The notes under the pieces are model-generated. The model was not told the DNA's origin, did no database searches, and saw nothing but the letters and a program-made list of their open reading frames with translations. Shown piece by piece: positions 1-8,645 of a stretch of 64,000 nucleotides of DNA (the first letter of the stretch is position 1; each line of letters begins with the position of its first letter). The stretch is taken from contig JAEZKQ010000003.1 in the NCBI GenBank assembly GCA_023436115.1, positions 41,929 through 105,928 on the forward strand, read 5' to 3'. The DNA is from Bacillota bacterium (GTDB taxonomy: Bacteria > Bacillota > Clostridia > Christensenellales > SZUA-584). Both the position numbers and the translations under genes were made by a program.

Positions 1-216
1 ACCGATATACACGATGTCCACATTTGCGTCGTTTGCCATGTCCTCATAGCTGCCGTAGCTTTTATTCGCACCGAATCTGTCTGCAAAGGCTTTTGCTCGT
101 GCTGCGTCACGCGAGGCCACAGCCTCGATATGCGCATCCTCAAGCTGCTGCAGCCCTTGCGCAAACTGGGCTGAGATATTGCCCGTACCCACGATGCCCC
201 ATCTGATTTTGTTCAT
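1..216 (-). CDS. Gfo/Idh/MocA family oxidoreductase, N-terminal part
   Basis: Read on the minus strand from an ATG at 216, this frame stays open to the window edge, giving 72 residues. It starts MNKIRWGIVGTGNIS, the glycine-rich Rossmann motif that binds NAD(P) in Gfo/Idh/MocA dehydrogenases, and continues with the family's usual ASRD...A..FA..FG pattern and a final VDIVYIG strand. A strong AAAGGAGG lies 5 nt upstream. The catalytic domain is outside the window, so the substrate (usually a sugar or inositol derivative) cannot be read. It starts 21 bp after a DeoR regulator gene, so a sugar-responsive operon is likely. Confidence 0.85.
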   Translation of the reverse strand, partial: MNKIRWGIVGTGNISAQFAQGLQQLEDAHIEAVASRDAARAKAFADRFGANKSYGSYEDMANDANVDIVYIG

Positions 217-237
217 GTGTGCCTCCTTTTCTCCCGT

Positions 238-1047
238 TCACTGCTCCGTGTCCGGGACGGTTTCGTTTCGTTTATCTTTTGTCTTCGCCAACGCTATGCG
301 CGCTCCGCTGTCCTGCAGCATCGCAATCTGCTCCGGGCCGATGCCGTCGTCCGTCACCAGCGCGCTGATCTCGCGCACGTCCGCGAACCGACAAAGGCTC
401 TGCCTGCCTATTTTGGTGGAATCCGCAAGCGCAATACACTGCTGCGCCGTGGTGATTATCTTTTTCTTAAAGCCCGCTTCCGCGACGCTGCCCGTAAACA
501 GTTCGCCGTGCCGTCCTACAGCGCTCACGCCCAAAAAAGCCACATCCACGCGATAGCGTTCCAGCGCATCCTCGGCAGAAGGTCCGCGGCAGGCCAGCGT
601 ATCGGCCTTTAATTCGCCGCCGATTAATATCACAGAGATGAACGAACGGCTGACCAGCTCGGTTGCAATCGCGATACTGTTCGTGAGCGCGGTGATATGC
701 ACGCTGCCCGGCAGACACTTCGCCAGCACATGCCCCGTTGAGCCCGAATCAAAAAACACCGTGGTGCCGTCTTTCAAAAAGCCCAGCGCTTTTTTCGCAA
801 TGGCAAGCTTGCTGTCTTTGTTGGCAATATCCTGCTGCACTGCCGGCCGCTGTGTCTGTATCGGGCTGGGGGTCAGTATCGCCCCGCCGTGCGTCCTTAT
901 CGCTTTTCCCGCGCGCACAAGCTCGTCGATATCGCGCCGGGCCGTCATCTCCGTAACATCAAAATACCGGCTCAGCTCACCGATTTGCACCTCGCCGTTC
1001 TCGCGCAGCATGTCCAATATATGAATCAGTCTCTTTTCCTTTAACAT
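238..1047 (-). CDS. DeoR/GlpR family transcriptional regulator
   Basis: The 269-residue product has the DeoR layout. An N-terminal winged helix (residues about 3-57) carries the TEMTARRDIDEL recognition helix, the family signature. A sensor domain (about 75-235) has the phosphosugar-isomerase-like fold, with the typical FFDSGST and ALTNSI segments. DeoR proteins usually repress sugar-catabolic operons and are released by a phosphorylated sugar. The gene begins with ATG after AAAGGAGACTC and is followed 21 bp later by the oxidoreductase, so it probably controls that gene and itself. The C-terminus (about 15 residues) is charged and probably unstructured. Family assignment is firm; the effector is unknown. 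Confidence 0.9.
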   Translation of the reverse strand: MLKEKRLIHILDMLRENGEVQIGELSRYFDVTEMTARRDIDELVRAGKAIRTHGGAILTPSPIQTQRPAVQQDIANKDSKLAIAKKALGFLKDGTTVFFDSGSTGHVLAKCLPGSVHITALTNSIAIATELVSRSFISVILIGGELKADTLACRGPSAEDALERYRVDVAFLGVSAVGRHGELFTGSVAEAGFKKKIITTAQQCIALADSTKIGRQSLCRFADVREISALVTDDGIGPEQIAMLQDSGARIALAKTKDKRNETVPDTEQ

Positions 1048-1479
1048 GAGTCTCCTTTTGGTATGAATAAATGTTGTATATGTCTTTCACCATACTTAAT
1101 CATAAACAGAGTTCAAGCGAATGAATCATTGATTATTTGTAATATGTCACCATAGCTCATTAAGCAATAAGCCTGCCGTCTGATCTATAAGCAGCTTCCC
1201 TCAAGAGGGAGGTGCCGATACGCGACACAGGGAGATTGTTCTCAGTCTCGTAAGACACTTAAAATGTTTTAACCACAATAACCAAAAAAGAAAACTCTTC
1301 CTCAGCCAGCTCAAGCTGACAGCTTCCGTTCCTCCCCTTAGGGGTTGTCATCAGAGGGAACCTTCCTAAAAAGCATCGTTATGCGAAGGAGATAATTATG
1401 AATTCAATTTCTAAAAACGCAAGAACAAAAAATACCCGAGGCATAAAAGCCCCGGGCATCAACCGTTATTTTGTTTCTC
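1048..1479. other. Intergenic region with degenerate dispersed repeats
   Basis: No convincing gene lies here. Stretches around 1192-1240 (containing CCCTCAAGAGGGAGG) and 1305-1365 (containing CCCCTTAGGGG) resemble the short GC-rich repeats found between genes in many Clostridia. A related CAAGAGGGAGG copy lies near 25660. At 1385-1400 an AGGAGATAATTATG start signal opens a frame that runs straight through the terminator of the phage operon. It could be the stub of a gene cut off at the prophage boundary, but nothing confirms that. Confidence 0.5.
1426..1456 (-). terminator. Rho-independent terminator of the phage operon
   Basis: Read on the minus strand, GC-rich arms (1435-1442 and 1449-1456, 8 bp with one G-U) enclose a 6-nt loop and are followed by a run of T at 1432-1426. 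It sits 24 bp after the lysin stop codon, at the end of the long minus-strand phage operon. Confidence 0.75.
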
Positions 1480-2382
1480 TTACCCCATCAGCGCCGCCCA
1501 TGTCTTGGGACCCACAATGCCGTCCGTTTCCAGTCCATGTGCTTTCTGATACGCCTTCACAGCACCTTGCGTCTTGGGACCATAGCTGCCGTCAATACCG
1601 CCTGTATGATAGCCCTTGTTCTCCAGTGCCTGCTGCACCGCGCGCACATCGTCGCCCGATATATACGGCTTGGCTGTGAGCTTTATGAGCCGCGTATAAA
1701 CCGCCGCTTTCTGCGCGCCGCCCCAGCATTTTAGCCGCCCGAAACGGTTCCATCCGGCTTTGGAAAGCGCCTCGCGCACCACGCCGTCGTCGCGGCCCTT
1801 GGCGTGTACCACCGTACCGTCCCCCATGTATACGCCCACATGATACACCTTGTCCTTCGTTAAGTATTTCTTAAAAACAAGATCGCCCGCCGCGAGCTGT
1901 ATTTTGTCAATGCTGCTGCACACATCTCTATACAGCCCGTCGGCGGACCTATCGGAGGAAATCAATCCCGCATCCAGCAAATATTTGACAACAAGCCCCG
2001 AGCAGTCATACGCAATCAGTGTCTGACCCGTCTGCACATGCTTATTATATGCCGCCATCGCACGCTCATAATTCTTAGCTGAATCCTCCATACGCTTGAT
2101 CAGCGCGGGTGTCATTGCCTGTCCCTGCGCGCCCCACACATACAATGCCCCCACTTGAGACGCGATGAAATTTAAGAACTTGCTTTTCTCATCCGCCGCG
2201 CCATTCCACACTTCGGGGCTTACAAGGCCTGCCGCGTCCTTCACATACCCCGTGATATACGCGATCAATATGCCCGATGCATTCTCTTCAATCACATGAA
2301 CGGCATCGCCGCATTGCAGCGTGCCGATTGCGTTTCCCGTTGCGCTGCCGTAAACGGTCAGTGTTTTTGCCGCAATCTTCAT
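1480..2382 (-). CDS. Phage endolysin: NlpC/P60 peptidase with peptidoglycan-binding domain
   Basis: This 300-residue protein has three parts. Residues 1-55 look like a small SH3-type beta domain. Residues about 65-220 are an NlpC/P60 (C40) cysteine peptidase with nucleophile C127 in YDCSGLVVKYLL, H181 in YHVGVYMGDG and H193 as candidate third residue. Residues about 238-299 are a PG_binding_1 repeat (DGSYGPKTQGAVKAYQ, DGIVGPKTW). Such enzymes cut the stem peptides of peptidoglycan. It is the last gene of the phage operon and lacks a signal peptide, so release would need a holin; two small membrane proteins upstream (8146 and 10268) are candidates. GGAGG precedes the ATG. Confidence 0.88.
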   Translation of the reverse strand: MKIAAKTLTVYGSATGNAIGTLQCGDAVHVIEENASGILIAYITGYVKDAAGLVSPEVWNGAADEKSKFLNFIASQVGALYVWGAQGQAMTPALIKRMEDSAKNYERAMAAYNKHVQTGQTLIAYDCSGLVVKYLLDAGLISSDRSADGLYRDVCSSIDKIQLAAGDLVFKKYLTKDKVYHVGVYMGDGTVVHAKGRDDGVVREALSKAGWNRFGRLKCWGGAQKAAVYTRLIKLTAKPYISGDDVRAVQQALENKGYHTGGIDGSYGPKTQGAVKAYQKAHGLETDGIVGPKTWAALMG

Positions 2383-2403
2383 CCTTTGCCTCCAAAAATC
2401 ATA

Positions 2404-3099
2404 TTACCTGACAAACACATAAACACGCTTCAAATTGGTCTGTCCGCCGGTGCTCTCGGCGCGCGAAATGCCATACGTCAAGCTTGTAGCCGATGCCATT
2501 GTTACCAAACGGTAATCAACGCTGAAGTCAGCCGGGTTGTATGAATAAGCCCTGAAAGAAGCGGGTATTATCACGCCGCTTGCGTCCAACGGCGCAACGT
2601 ATACACTGCCCGCCGTACCGCCGTCCGCTGTCCGAAACTGTATCATCATTTCGCTTTTACCAGCCTGAGACGGTATCGAAAAAGTGCCGGCTGTGCTCAG
2701 CACACCGCTGTCCGCGACAAGCGTCCAATTAAGCGCATTCTCATGCATCTTCGCCTTTGTCACCGCCCTGTCCGCCAGCTTAGCAGTCGCAATCGCCCCG
2801 TCCGACACCGAACCGGATACCACATCATCGATCTGGCTTTTTAGATCCGCAATCTGTTGATGCACCGTTTCGCCTGCCACATGGCCGATTGCCGCGCTCC
2901 CGATATGCTCCGCGCCGCTTTGCCCCGTCTGCGTGCTTTCGAGCTGAGCTGTCAGCGTATCGTTCAGATAAGCTTTGATCTGATCGGATATGCCCTGCAC
3001 CTGCGCGCGGGCCTGCTCCTCGCTTACCGGAGCAGACGGATAATGCACTTTGTTATTCAGCCCGTCTGCAGGACTGAATGCCATCCTTTGAAAAGACAT
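2404..3099 (-). CDS. Phage tail-fibre-like protein
   Basis: The likely start is the ATG at 3099 (MSFQRMAFSP), preceded by GAGGTAAAGAGT; a longer frame runs back to 3210 but has no ribosome site. The 231 residues begin with an alpha-helical region (to about 110) holding short repeated polar segments (GAEHIGSAAIGHVAGETVH; DGAIATAKLADRAVTKAKM), a pattern common in trimeric fibre shafts. A beta-rich C-terminal domain follows and ends in VYVFVR. It lies 5 bp after the collar-like gene and 21 bp before the lysin gene. Receptor binding is an inference from position and composition; no specific family is recognised. Confidence 0.65.
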   Translation of the reverse strand: MSFQRMAFSPADGLNNKVHYPSAPVSEEQARAQVQGISDQIKAYLNDTLTAQLESTQTGQSGAEHIGSAAIGHVAGETVHQQIADLKSQIDDVVSGSVSDGAIATAKLADRAVTKAKMHENALNWTLVADSGVLSTAGTFSIPSQAGKSEMMIQFRTADGGTAGSVYVAPLDASGVIIPASFRAYSYNPADFSVDYRLVTMASATSLTYGISRAESTGGQTNLKRVYVFVR

Positions 3100-3104
3100 A
3101 CTCT

Positions 3105-4937
3105 TTACCTCTTCGTTTTTGAGTTGCTCATATACGTGATGCGCAGCCCCGTGAACCCGACACCGCGGTCTTTTTCTGCTCCCGATACACGGATCTGTAT
3201 ATAAACGCATTTACGCAGATTCAGCCGCATCGCAAACGTGCGCGTAAACCGCAACACGTCCCATGTAAAAGCCGCCCAATTGAAGCCGTCCCACGAGAAG
3301 GACTTGATATCATATTCGCGCCTGCGGTACACATCAACCTTGTCGGTTCCCACCGTCACCGTGGCCTTGATATTGCCGTCTGACGCAAAGCTCGGATACA
3401 GCGTTAAAAATGTCTTCAGCTCTTCCGGTTTGCCTAAGTCAAAAGCCTTGCTTGTGTAATACGCCTCAAAAGCGTGACCGAAGTCGTTTTGATTCTTGAT
3501 AAAGCGCACGATGCCGCTGTCGCTTCCATAGCATAAATCAGTGCCGTCTTCACAAAACACGCGGGCCTTGATATTGTCAAAGCGATACCAAGAAAGCCGC
3601 CGCTGAGCCCGCTCGTAGTCTGCGTAGTTGTAATACGGCGTTTGCTCGTAATCCCACAAATACGCGTGACCTCCCGCGCAAAGCCAATAATACCGCCCAT
3701 AATCCGCCGAACACGCCTGTGCCAAGCTGTCTTCTTCCAGCAGCAGTGCATCAATATTTGCGCTTAAAGGCTTCACCGCGTTTTCTAATGCATTATCGGT
3801 CGACACCAGCATATGCACACCTTTTTTGCTGTGCGCAAAAACAAGCCGGTTATCAATAAGCTGTACGCTCCCCGGCATGTCGCACCCGATCGTGCTGTGA
3901 CATTCCTTCACAGGATAATACGCATCCTGCCCGTCAAATGAATACCCCACGGTAAATATGGAGCTTTCCTTGAATATCACGAGCTCGCCGCCCATTTTTG
4001 CCGCAGCGGCTATGGGCTGGTTGTTCTGGTCAAGATACTCTTCACCCGTGTCCGGAAAATAGCGCATACCACCGCCCATGTGATGCCCCAGATCGCTGTG
4101 CCAATAGCTTCTGGGATAATCCGCGTTGCCCATCACAAACACGCGCGTTCCGCCATAAACCCCCGCAGCCTCACCACCGAAAGGCACCGCCACACGGCAA
4201 GCCGCAATTTTAAGCTTGCTGCCCGCCACGGTTTTGTACGCTGTGATGCATACATTGTTCGTTCCGGCAGGCGGTGCGCCGTATGGGCTTGTCCCGCCCG
4301 CAAAGTTTACTGTGCCCGCCGCGCGGCTCACGCTAAAATGAACACCCTCTGTTAAATCCACCGAACCAACGCTCACCGATACGGCGGCCGCATCCAGCCC
4401 TGTCTTAGGAAGCCGAAACACAGCCGCCGCGCCATCGGCGTTATATTTTACTGAGAACCCGGCGCCAATCAGGTTATATGCTTCCCCCAAATCGTTTCCG
4501 GACAGATCGGGCCGCGTGTTTATCATCACAACAGGCACGTATGGTACCACCGCCGCCACCCTAAAATCTGGCGCGATCTCCCAGATTTCCGTGCCGTCCA
4601 GATAATAAAGCCTATCGCCGAATTCGCAGAACACCCCGCTCTTATCCGGCATACCCGACTTGATCTGCACGGCCCTCTCACCGCGCCATTTATACAGACG
4701 TGTCCCCGCATGCACAATAAAAAAATTGTTATATAGCGGCGATATCATGTGTACACTGCCATGAAAACCGCCGACAGCCAGCGTCTGCCCGTCTCTCTTC
4801 ACAAGCGCGCGGCCCTTAAACCACATATTGAGCATATCGGGGCTTTGATGATCTTCCACGCTATATTCAGGATCGTTCACATTGAGTCCGCCGTTCAAAT
4901 CGGGCAGTACAATCTCCTTGATATTCGTATCTCGCAT
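3105..4937 (-). CDS. Large beta-rich phage collar/stabilisation-like protein
   Basis: The chosen start is the ATG at 4937 (MRDTNIKEIVLPDLNGGLN), with GGGAGG just 4 nt upstream; the overlapping ATG at 4949 has no site. The 610-residue product opens with the LPDLNGG(L)N...QSPDMLNM segment seen in podovirus collar or head-stabilisation proteins. Many short beta strands with repeated W/Y-rich motifs follow (YYWLCAGGHAYLW, YPRSYWHS), suggesting a beta-propeller-like neck protein. It comes just after the fibre/collar gene in a head-to-tail gene order. A role in closing the portal or joining tail parts is inferred from position; the family is recognised only loosely. Confidence 0.62.
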   Translation of the reverse strand: MRDTNIKEIVLPDLNGGLNVNDPEYSVEDHQSPDMLNMWFKGRALVKRDGQTLAVGGFHGSVHMISPLYNNFFIVHAGTRLYKWRGERAVQIKSGMPDKSGVFCEFGDRLYYLDGTEIWEIAPDFRVAAVVPYVPVVMINTRPDLSGNDLGEAYNLIGAGFSVKYNADGAAAVFRLPKTGLDAAAVSVSVGSVDLTEGVHFSVSRAAGTVNFAGGTSPYGAPPAGTNNVCITAYKTVAGSKLKIAACRVAVPFGGEAAGVYGGTRVFVMGNADYPRSYWHSDLGHHMGGGMRYFPDTGEEYLDQNNQPIAAAAKMGGELVIFKESSIFTVGYSFDGQDAYYPVKECHSTIGCDMPGSVQLIDNRLVFAHSKKGVHMLVSTDNALENAVKPLSANIDALLLEEDSLAQACSADYGRYYWLCAGGHAYLWDYEQTPYYNYADYERAQRRLSWYRFDNIKARVFCEDGTDLCYGSDSGIVRFIKNQNDFGHAFEAYYTSKAFDLGKPEELKTFLTLYPSFASDGNIKATVTVGTDKVDVYRRREYDIKSFSWDGFNWAAFTWDVLRFTRTFAMRLNLRKCVYIQIRVSGAEKDRGVGFTGLRITYMSNSKTKR

Positions 4938-4953
4938 TCTTCCTCCCATACGC

Positions 4954-5592
4954 TCACGCTGTACGCAGCCACATATATACCGGTATAGACGGCTGAACAT
5001 TGGTATGCGGTGCAGACGCGCCCGACGGCTCGTTCACCGCAGCCGTGCTCTGGTTCACAGCCGTCGCGGCCAGATTCACCGCAGCCGTATACTGATTCAC
5101 GGCCACCGCCGCGTTCGCGTAATACCTCGCGCGGCATTGCCCGTTGTTCAATCCTATATTGATATACTCAGCATTTTGCAGCGGTCCGTTGTTGGAAGCG
5201 ATATTGGAGGCGTGCGTGTGCGCATCCTGTGTATGTGTATGGGCGTTTTGTATATGCGTGTGTGCACTTTGCGTGTGTGTATGCGCGCTTTGCACATGCG
5301 TATGCGTCCCGTTCTGCGCCGCCGTGAGGCATACCTCTTTCACACCCGTCTTTTGCCCCGCCCGAGCAAAGTCGTCATCCTGGGTATCCACGCCCACAAG
5401 GCAGCACCCTTGTGCATATCGCTTCCACTCACCGCCAAAATGCACCGACGGATTCTCGTCCGCCAGCGACAGATAAATGGAGCCCACGGGAAACACCTTA
5501 AACAGTATTTCTCCCTTCACATTCTCCGCCACGTCCGAAAGCCGCTTAGACAACCGCAGAAACTGATCCAGCGTCACATAAGGCTGCGCCAT
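4954..5592 (-). CDS. Phage short-fibre/collar-domain protein with tandem HxH repeats
   Basis: Residues 34-68 (FPVGSIYLS...FGGEWKRYAQG) match the baseplate/tail-collar module that starts many phage tip proteins, and the end PSIPVYMWLRTA is the usual terminal strand of that family. Between them, residues 96-127 hold five AHTH-type repeats spaced seven residues apart (THTH, AHTHTQ, AHTHIQ, AHTHTQ, AHTHA), followed by four TAAVN-like repeats at about 161-187. HxH motifs in trimeric phage fibres, such as T4 gp37, bind a row of metal ions, so this is probably a metal-stabilised needle or fibre. The gene has GAGGTGAG upstream and ends 16 bp before the next start. Confidence 0.75.
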   Translation of the reverse strand: MAQPYVTLDQFLRLSKRLSDVAENVKGEILFKVFPVGSIYLSLADENPSVHFGGEWKRYAQGCCLVGVDTQDDDFARAGQKTGVKEVCLTAAQNGTHTHVQSAHTHTQSAHTHIQNAHTHTQDAHTHASNIASNNGPLQNAEYINIGLNNGQCRARYYANAAVAVNQYTAAVNLAATAVNQSTAAVNEPSGASAPHTNVQPSIPVYMWLRTA

Positions 5593-5617
5593 GCTTTCTC
5601 ACCTCGTCTCATCTCTT

Positions 5618-5980
5618 CTAATACATACCGTCCGCCGCACCGTATTCGTCCGTAATGTCAGCTTCGCCCGGGCGTATCGTTCGTATCAGCGCACGGTACA
5701 TCGCGCTGTAATCCGCGTACATATCACCGTTCTTATCCGCCAGCGCAAAGCTCGCCGCCAGCCCATATGGCATAATGCGCTCTGCCGTATCGTCGCTGAT
5801 TTGCAACGTATCGTCCAGCGTGCTGATGCCGCGCGTTAAAGTGACATCCTCATAAAAAGCCAGCTCCCGCTGCAACACATCGATCAACGCGGGTGCCCGC
5901 TGCGCATAGTCCGTCGTATCCGCACCTTCCGACTGATCGATCAGCGCCAGCGCCAGCTCAAAAACCTCTTCCGCTGTCAT
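5618..5980 (-). CDS. Putative head-tail connector protein
   Basis: This 120-residue, acidic, mostly helical protein opens MTAEEVFELALALIDQ and has a central Y-x-x-R-A-P-A-L-I-D-V-L-Q-R-E helix. Small helical proteins of this kind are encoded just after the coat gene in many tailed phages and sit under the portal as connectors or completion proteins. Here it lies two genes after the major capsid gene and before the fibre/collar gene. The ATG has AGGAGGGACAAGAGG upstream. Function is inferred from size, helical pattern and position. The C-terminal 25 residues are acidic and rich in Gly, Ala and Tyr. Confidence 0.6.
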   Translation of the reverse strand: MTAEEVFELALALIDQSEGADTTDYAQRAPALIDVLQRELAFYEDVTLTRGISTLDDTLQISDDTAERIMPYGLAASFALADKNGDMYADYSAMYRALIRTIRPGEADITDEYGAADGMY

Positions 5981-6010
5981 CCTCTTGTCCCTCCTTATTA
6001 GTGATCCCAG

Positions 6011-6136
6011 TACATTGGGGCTTGTACCCTTCAGGGTATGCCCGTCTTATTCCCCGTAGGGGCGGGTCTCCGCCGTGTGCCCTTTAGGGTACGCCCGCCC
6101 TCTTATTCCCTGTAGGCGCACCGTTGGTCGCCCGCC
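6011..6136. repeat. Cluster of GTAGGGGCGG palindromic repeats inside the phage operon
   Basis: Between the coat-side and connector genes lie a core CCCCGTAGGGGCGGGTCTCC, a related CCTTTAGGGTACGCCCGCCC, and a degenerate copy (CTGTAGGCGCACC...GGTCGCCCGCC). These match the dispersed family seen at 25.7, 30.3, 31.5, 32.2 and 37.7 kb. Sitting between co-transcribed phage genes, they show that the repeat has spread into the prophage. Confidence 0.8.
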
Positions 6137-6145
6137 ACAATATCT

Positions 6146-6520
6146 CTATAACCGCAGCGCCTCTATCGTTACCCCGGCCAACGCCTCCGAGGACAAAGCA
6201 CCCCCACCCGCAGCCAGCAGCCCAACGCTAACCGTATTATCCGACAAACGCTTGTGCCGCGCAGTATCATACAGCGCGATATACGCGGTCTTTCCCGCCG
6301 ACACAGCGATATCCTTAGGCCCCAGCATCGCTCTTGGACCATCTCCCGTCAAAAGCCGCACAACAACGTCAACCGCCGCGTTGATATTACTCACACGCAG
6401 TACCATTTTTCCGTCCCTGCGGCACGGCACGGTCTGCAAAGCCGCAGCCGCCGCTATGCCGTCCGTGGTCAGCGCTGCACTGTCTCCGCCCGTTATATCA
6501 AACACGCTCACATTCGCCAT
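6146..6520 (-). CDS. Phage protein next to the capsid gene, possible head decoration
   Basis: The 124-residue product (MANVSVFDITGGDSAALTTDG...) is rich in small residues and beta strands, with no membrane segment or signal peptide. It starts 12 bp after the coat gene stop, with GGAGGATGGGCA before the ATG. Genes in this slot often encode head decoration or minor capsid proteins, and the beta-rich composition fits, but I do not recognise a family. The CRRDGKMVLRVSN segment is the most distinctive stretch. Treat it as a phage structural protein of unknown exact place. Confidence 0.55.
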   Translation of the reverse strand: MANVSVFDITGGDSAALTTDGIAAAAALQTVPCRRDGKMVLRVSNINAAVDVVVRLLTGDGPRAMLGPKDIAVSAGKTAYIALYDTARHKRLSDNTVSVGLLAAGGGALSSEALAGVTIEALRL

Positions 6521-6532
6521 TGCCCATCCTCC

Positions 6533-7372
6533 TTATATCGCCGTCTCTTCAGCCGTGGTCAGATCCACACGGATCAGCTCCGCGGGGCGTATCACCGTCC
6601 CGCCGTAAAGATGCAGTACCTTAAACGCATCGGCAAACGTCTTCTCCGGCTTATATCTCTCTATCATAGAGGCGGGTATCTGCTCGGCCAGCGCAATCGC
6701 CTGACGCGTAAACGCCATGCAATGATGCACATCGCCTGTCCTCTTAATGGAATTGCTCACATACACACCGAAATTTAAATAACTGCCCTTAAAACCCTTG
6801 CCGAACACATCGGCGTTACCCTGCTGAAATACGATCTTACCGAGTACCAGCTTGGTATAAATCGCGGGTGATATCACCAAAAAACGCTCCTCTTCAAAAG
6901 GCACGTCCGCCTCCAGCAGCGCCTGTTCCGCTTCGGCCAGCGTCGATAGTATCGTCGCCGACGTACAGTTGGTGTTTTCAATCGTATTGCCCGCCTGAGT
7001 ATGGAATCCCGCAATGTATTCATCCAGCGTCTGCGCGAGCGCCTTCTTGGCTTCCCGTACCTCCACGCCGAACACCTCGCCCTGTGCTTGTGCCTTGTCT
7101 ACCCTGTCCACTTCCACGTTCACGTACTTCGCTTCCGTGATGTAAAGGTCTTGGTTATGGCTCGCCTTTTGCTCCAGCGTGATGTCCTCACCCGGTATGT
7201 AATCACGCACCGTCGGACGGCCTACGCCCGCGATATGCAGCACATCGCCCTTTTTCGTGATCTCGCCGAGTATCGGCCCTTTATAAGTTAAGTTTTTAAA
7301 AACACAGTCTCTTCCCCTGCCAACCATCAGCTCTTTGGCCAGAATCTCTGGCCTGAAACTTTCGTATGCCAT
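6533..7372 (-). CDS. Major capsid protein, P22 coat/N4 gp56-like
   Basis: The 279-residue protein begins MAYESFRPEILAKELMVGRGRDCVF and continues with the GDVLHIAGVGRPTVRDY strand and a long E-rich spine helix (about 108-135). These are features of the HK97-fold coat proteins of P22 and related phages. The segment HHCMAFTRQAIALAEQIP, followed by the GG.VIRPAELIRV C-terminal strand, is typical of the family. The scaffold gene directly precedes it (14 bp) and AGAGGAGT stands before the ATG. It would form the procapsid shell around the scaffold. Family-level confidence is good; I cannot say how close it is to a named phage. Confidence 0.8.
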   Translation of the reverse strand: MAYESFRPEILAKELMVGRGRDCVFKNLTYKGPILGEITKKGDVLHIAGVGRPTVRDYIPGEDITLEQKASHNQDLYITEAKYVNVEVDRVDKAQAQGEVFGVEVREAKKALAQTLDEYIAGFHTQAGNTIENTNCTSATILSTLAEAEQALLEADVPFEEERFLVISPAIYTKLVLGKIVFQQGNADVFGKGFKGSYLNFGVYVSNSIKRTGDVHHCMAFTRQAIALAEQIPASMIERYKPEKTFADAFKVLHLYGGTVIRPAELIRVDLTTAEETAI

Positions 7373-7386
7373 TCTTTACTCCTCTC

Positions 7387-8055
7387 TTAATCCTTTTGTC
7401 CCGTTAAATACGCCCAGATACGGCTGTGATTGCGCTCTAAATCTGCGCCCGACATATTCTTTATGGCGTCGTGGGATATCGGCCTTGGTGCGGCCCCACC
7501 CGCTCCCGCCGCCCCGCCCATGCTCGCAAAAGCATTCAGCGCATTGGTTTGCTGCGCCTGCTCCTGCGTTTTAAGCATATCGGCATATGCCGTAACAAGT
7601 GGTGTCCCGTCTTTCCACGCGGCCAGAATCGCCTCGGGCAGCCCCTTGGGGTCCACGTCAGGATGAGCGCTCAAAAACTCATCAAGCCGTGCGTTCACGG
7701 CCTCCTCCTCACGTTCCATACCCAGCCGCTGCTTCATCACACTCAGCGCCTCGGTGTCCGTCAGCCCGCTGCGCTGCGCAAACTCATGCGCCAGCGCATC
7801 CAGTTCTTCATAAGTTTTAAGCTTCTCACCCATTTTGGCAAGACGGTCACTCAGTTTATCGTAGTTGAGCCCCTTCTGGGCATAGGTCACCACCGCTTCT
7901 TTAGACAACGGCAGCTCCTCACTGTTGTAGCGCACTGTCAGAAACGCGTCGTCACGCCGTTCCTGTGCCTCTTGCAAGCCGCTTATGGCAGCTTTCTTAT
8001 CCGGCTGGTTTGCCGTCAAATCGGCCTGTGGTTGGGCCGTTTCATACTTATCCAT
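7387..8055 (-). CDS. Phage scaffolding protein
   Basis: This 222-residue, highly charged helical protein has a disordered N-terminus (about 1-45, rich in Q, D and K). Next comes a segment VRYNSEELPLSKEAVVTYAQKG, common in scaffolds of this type, then coiled-coil helices (60-135), then a Gly/Ala/Pro-rich linker (GGAAGAGGAAPRP) ahead of a short basic C-terminus. Lying between portal and coat genes, it fits the usual order portal, scaffold, coat. A scaffold directs procapsid assembly and then leaves or is degraded. GGGAGATGGAGAT precedes the ATG. No protease motif is visible in it. Confidence 0.75.
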   Translation of the reverse strand: MDKYETAQPQADLTANQPDKKAAISGLQEAQERRDDAFLTVRYNSEELPLSKEAVVTYAQKGLNYDKLSDRLAKMGEKLKTYEELDALAHEFAQRSGLTDTEALSVMKQRLGMEREEEAVNARLDEFLSAHPDVDPKGLPEAILAAWKDGTPLVTAYADMLKTQEQAQQTNALNAFASMGGAAGAGGAAPRPISHDAIKNMSGADLERNHSRIWAYLTGQKD

Positions 8056-8145
8056 ATCTCCATCTCCCGTTATATAAAAAAAGGCTTTATGCCGTTAAAA
8101 TAAGTCTATAAGTAAGAGGCCGCACGTCTATGCAGCCCCTTTTGG

Positions 8146-8598
8146 CTATTTGCCGATAGTCATTTCAATCACCCGGATAAGAGCAGAGATCAGTCCGGGC
8201 ACAGCTGCCACCAGCGCAATAAGCCAAGTCCGTCTTGAGATCTGTTCCTTAGACGTGTTGCTTTCAATACGTTCTATTTTTTCACTGACGTGACTGAGCA
8301 TTTCATAGATCAGCTTTGTCTCGCCCTTCATGCTTGTCTTGATGTTATCAATACGGCCATCTGTTTCGGCAAGCGCAATTCGTGCCTGATTCATTTGTTC
8401 TTCGAGCTTGTCGATCCTCTTGCTCTGCCGCTCCTCAAGCCGGTCTGTTTCATATTTGATTGCTTGGCCGAGAGCATCACAGCTTTCCGCTTTCAGCCCC
8501 AGCTTCTCAGACAACTCAGACAACTCAGACCATTGGGAAACCAGTGCATCCTGCTTCGTGACCCTCACCTCCTTCTTGTCTAGGTAACCATAAGGCAA
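8146..8598 (-). CDS. Coiled-coil protein with C-terminal membrane anchor (holin/XhlA-like)
   Basis: The frame gives 150 residues. A long heptad-rich coiled coil (about 30-118) is followed by one membrane helix (about 125-147, TWLIALVAAVPGLISALIRVI) and a short basic tail. The layout resembles haemolysin XhlA-type phage proteins that help holins, and could equally be a membrane tether. The start is uncertain: position 8598 is TTG with no clear ribosome site, while the only strong AAGGAGGTGAGG lies inside the frame, 30 bp downstream, with no suitable in-frame start after it. A holin-like gene between scaffold and portal is an unusual place. Function is not proven. Confidence 0.6.
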   Translation of the reverse strand: MPYGYLDKKEVRVTKQDALVSQWSELSELSEKLGLKAESCDALGQAIKYETDRLEERQSKRIDKLEEQMNQARIALAETDGRIDNIKTSMKGETKLIYEMLSHVSEKIERIESNTSKEQISRRTWLIALVAAVPGLISALIRVIEMTIGK

Positions 8599-8645
8599 CG
8601 GTCACATTATTATTATATGCATCCACCGATACACCCGCCTGCCTG

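Noticed and set aside
5144..5476. Cys/Val-rich plus-strand frame of 110 codons
   Set aside because: It is the antisense shadow of the AHTH repeat region of the fibre protein, with no ribosome site.
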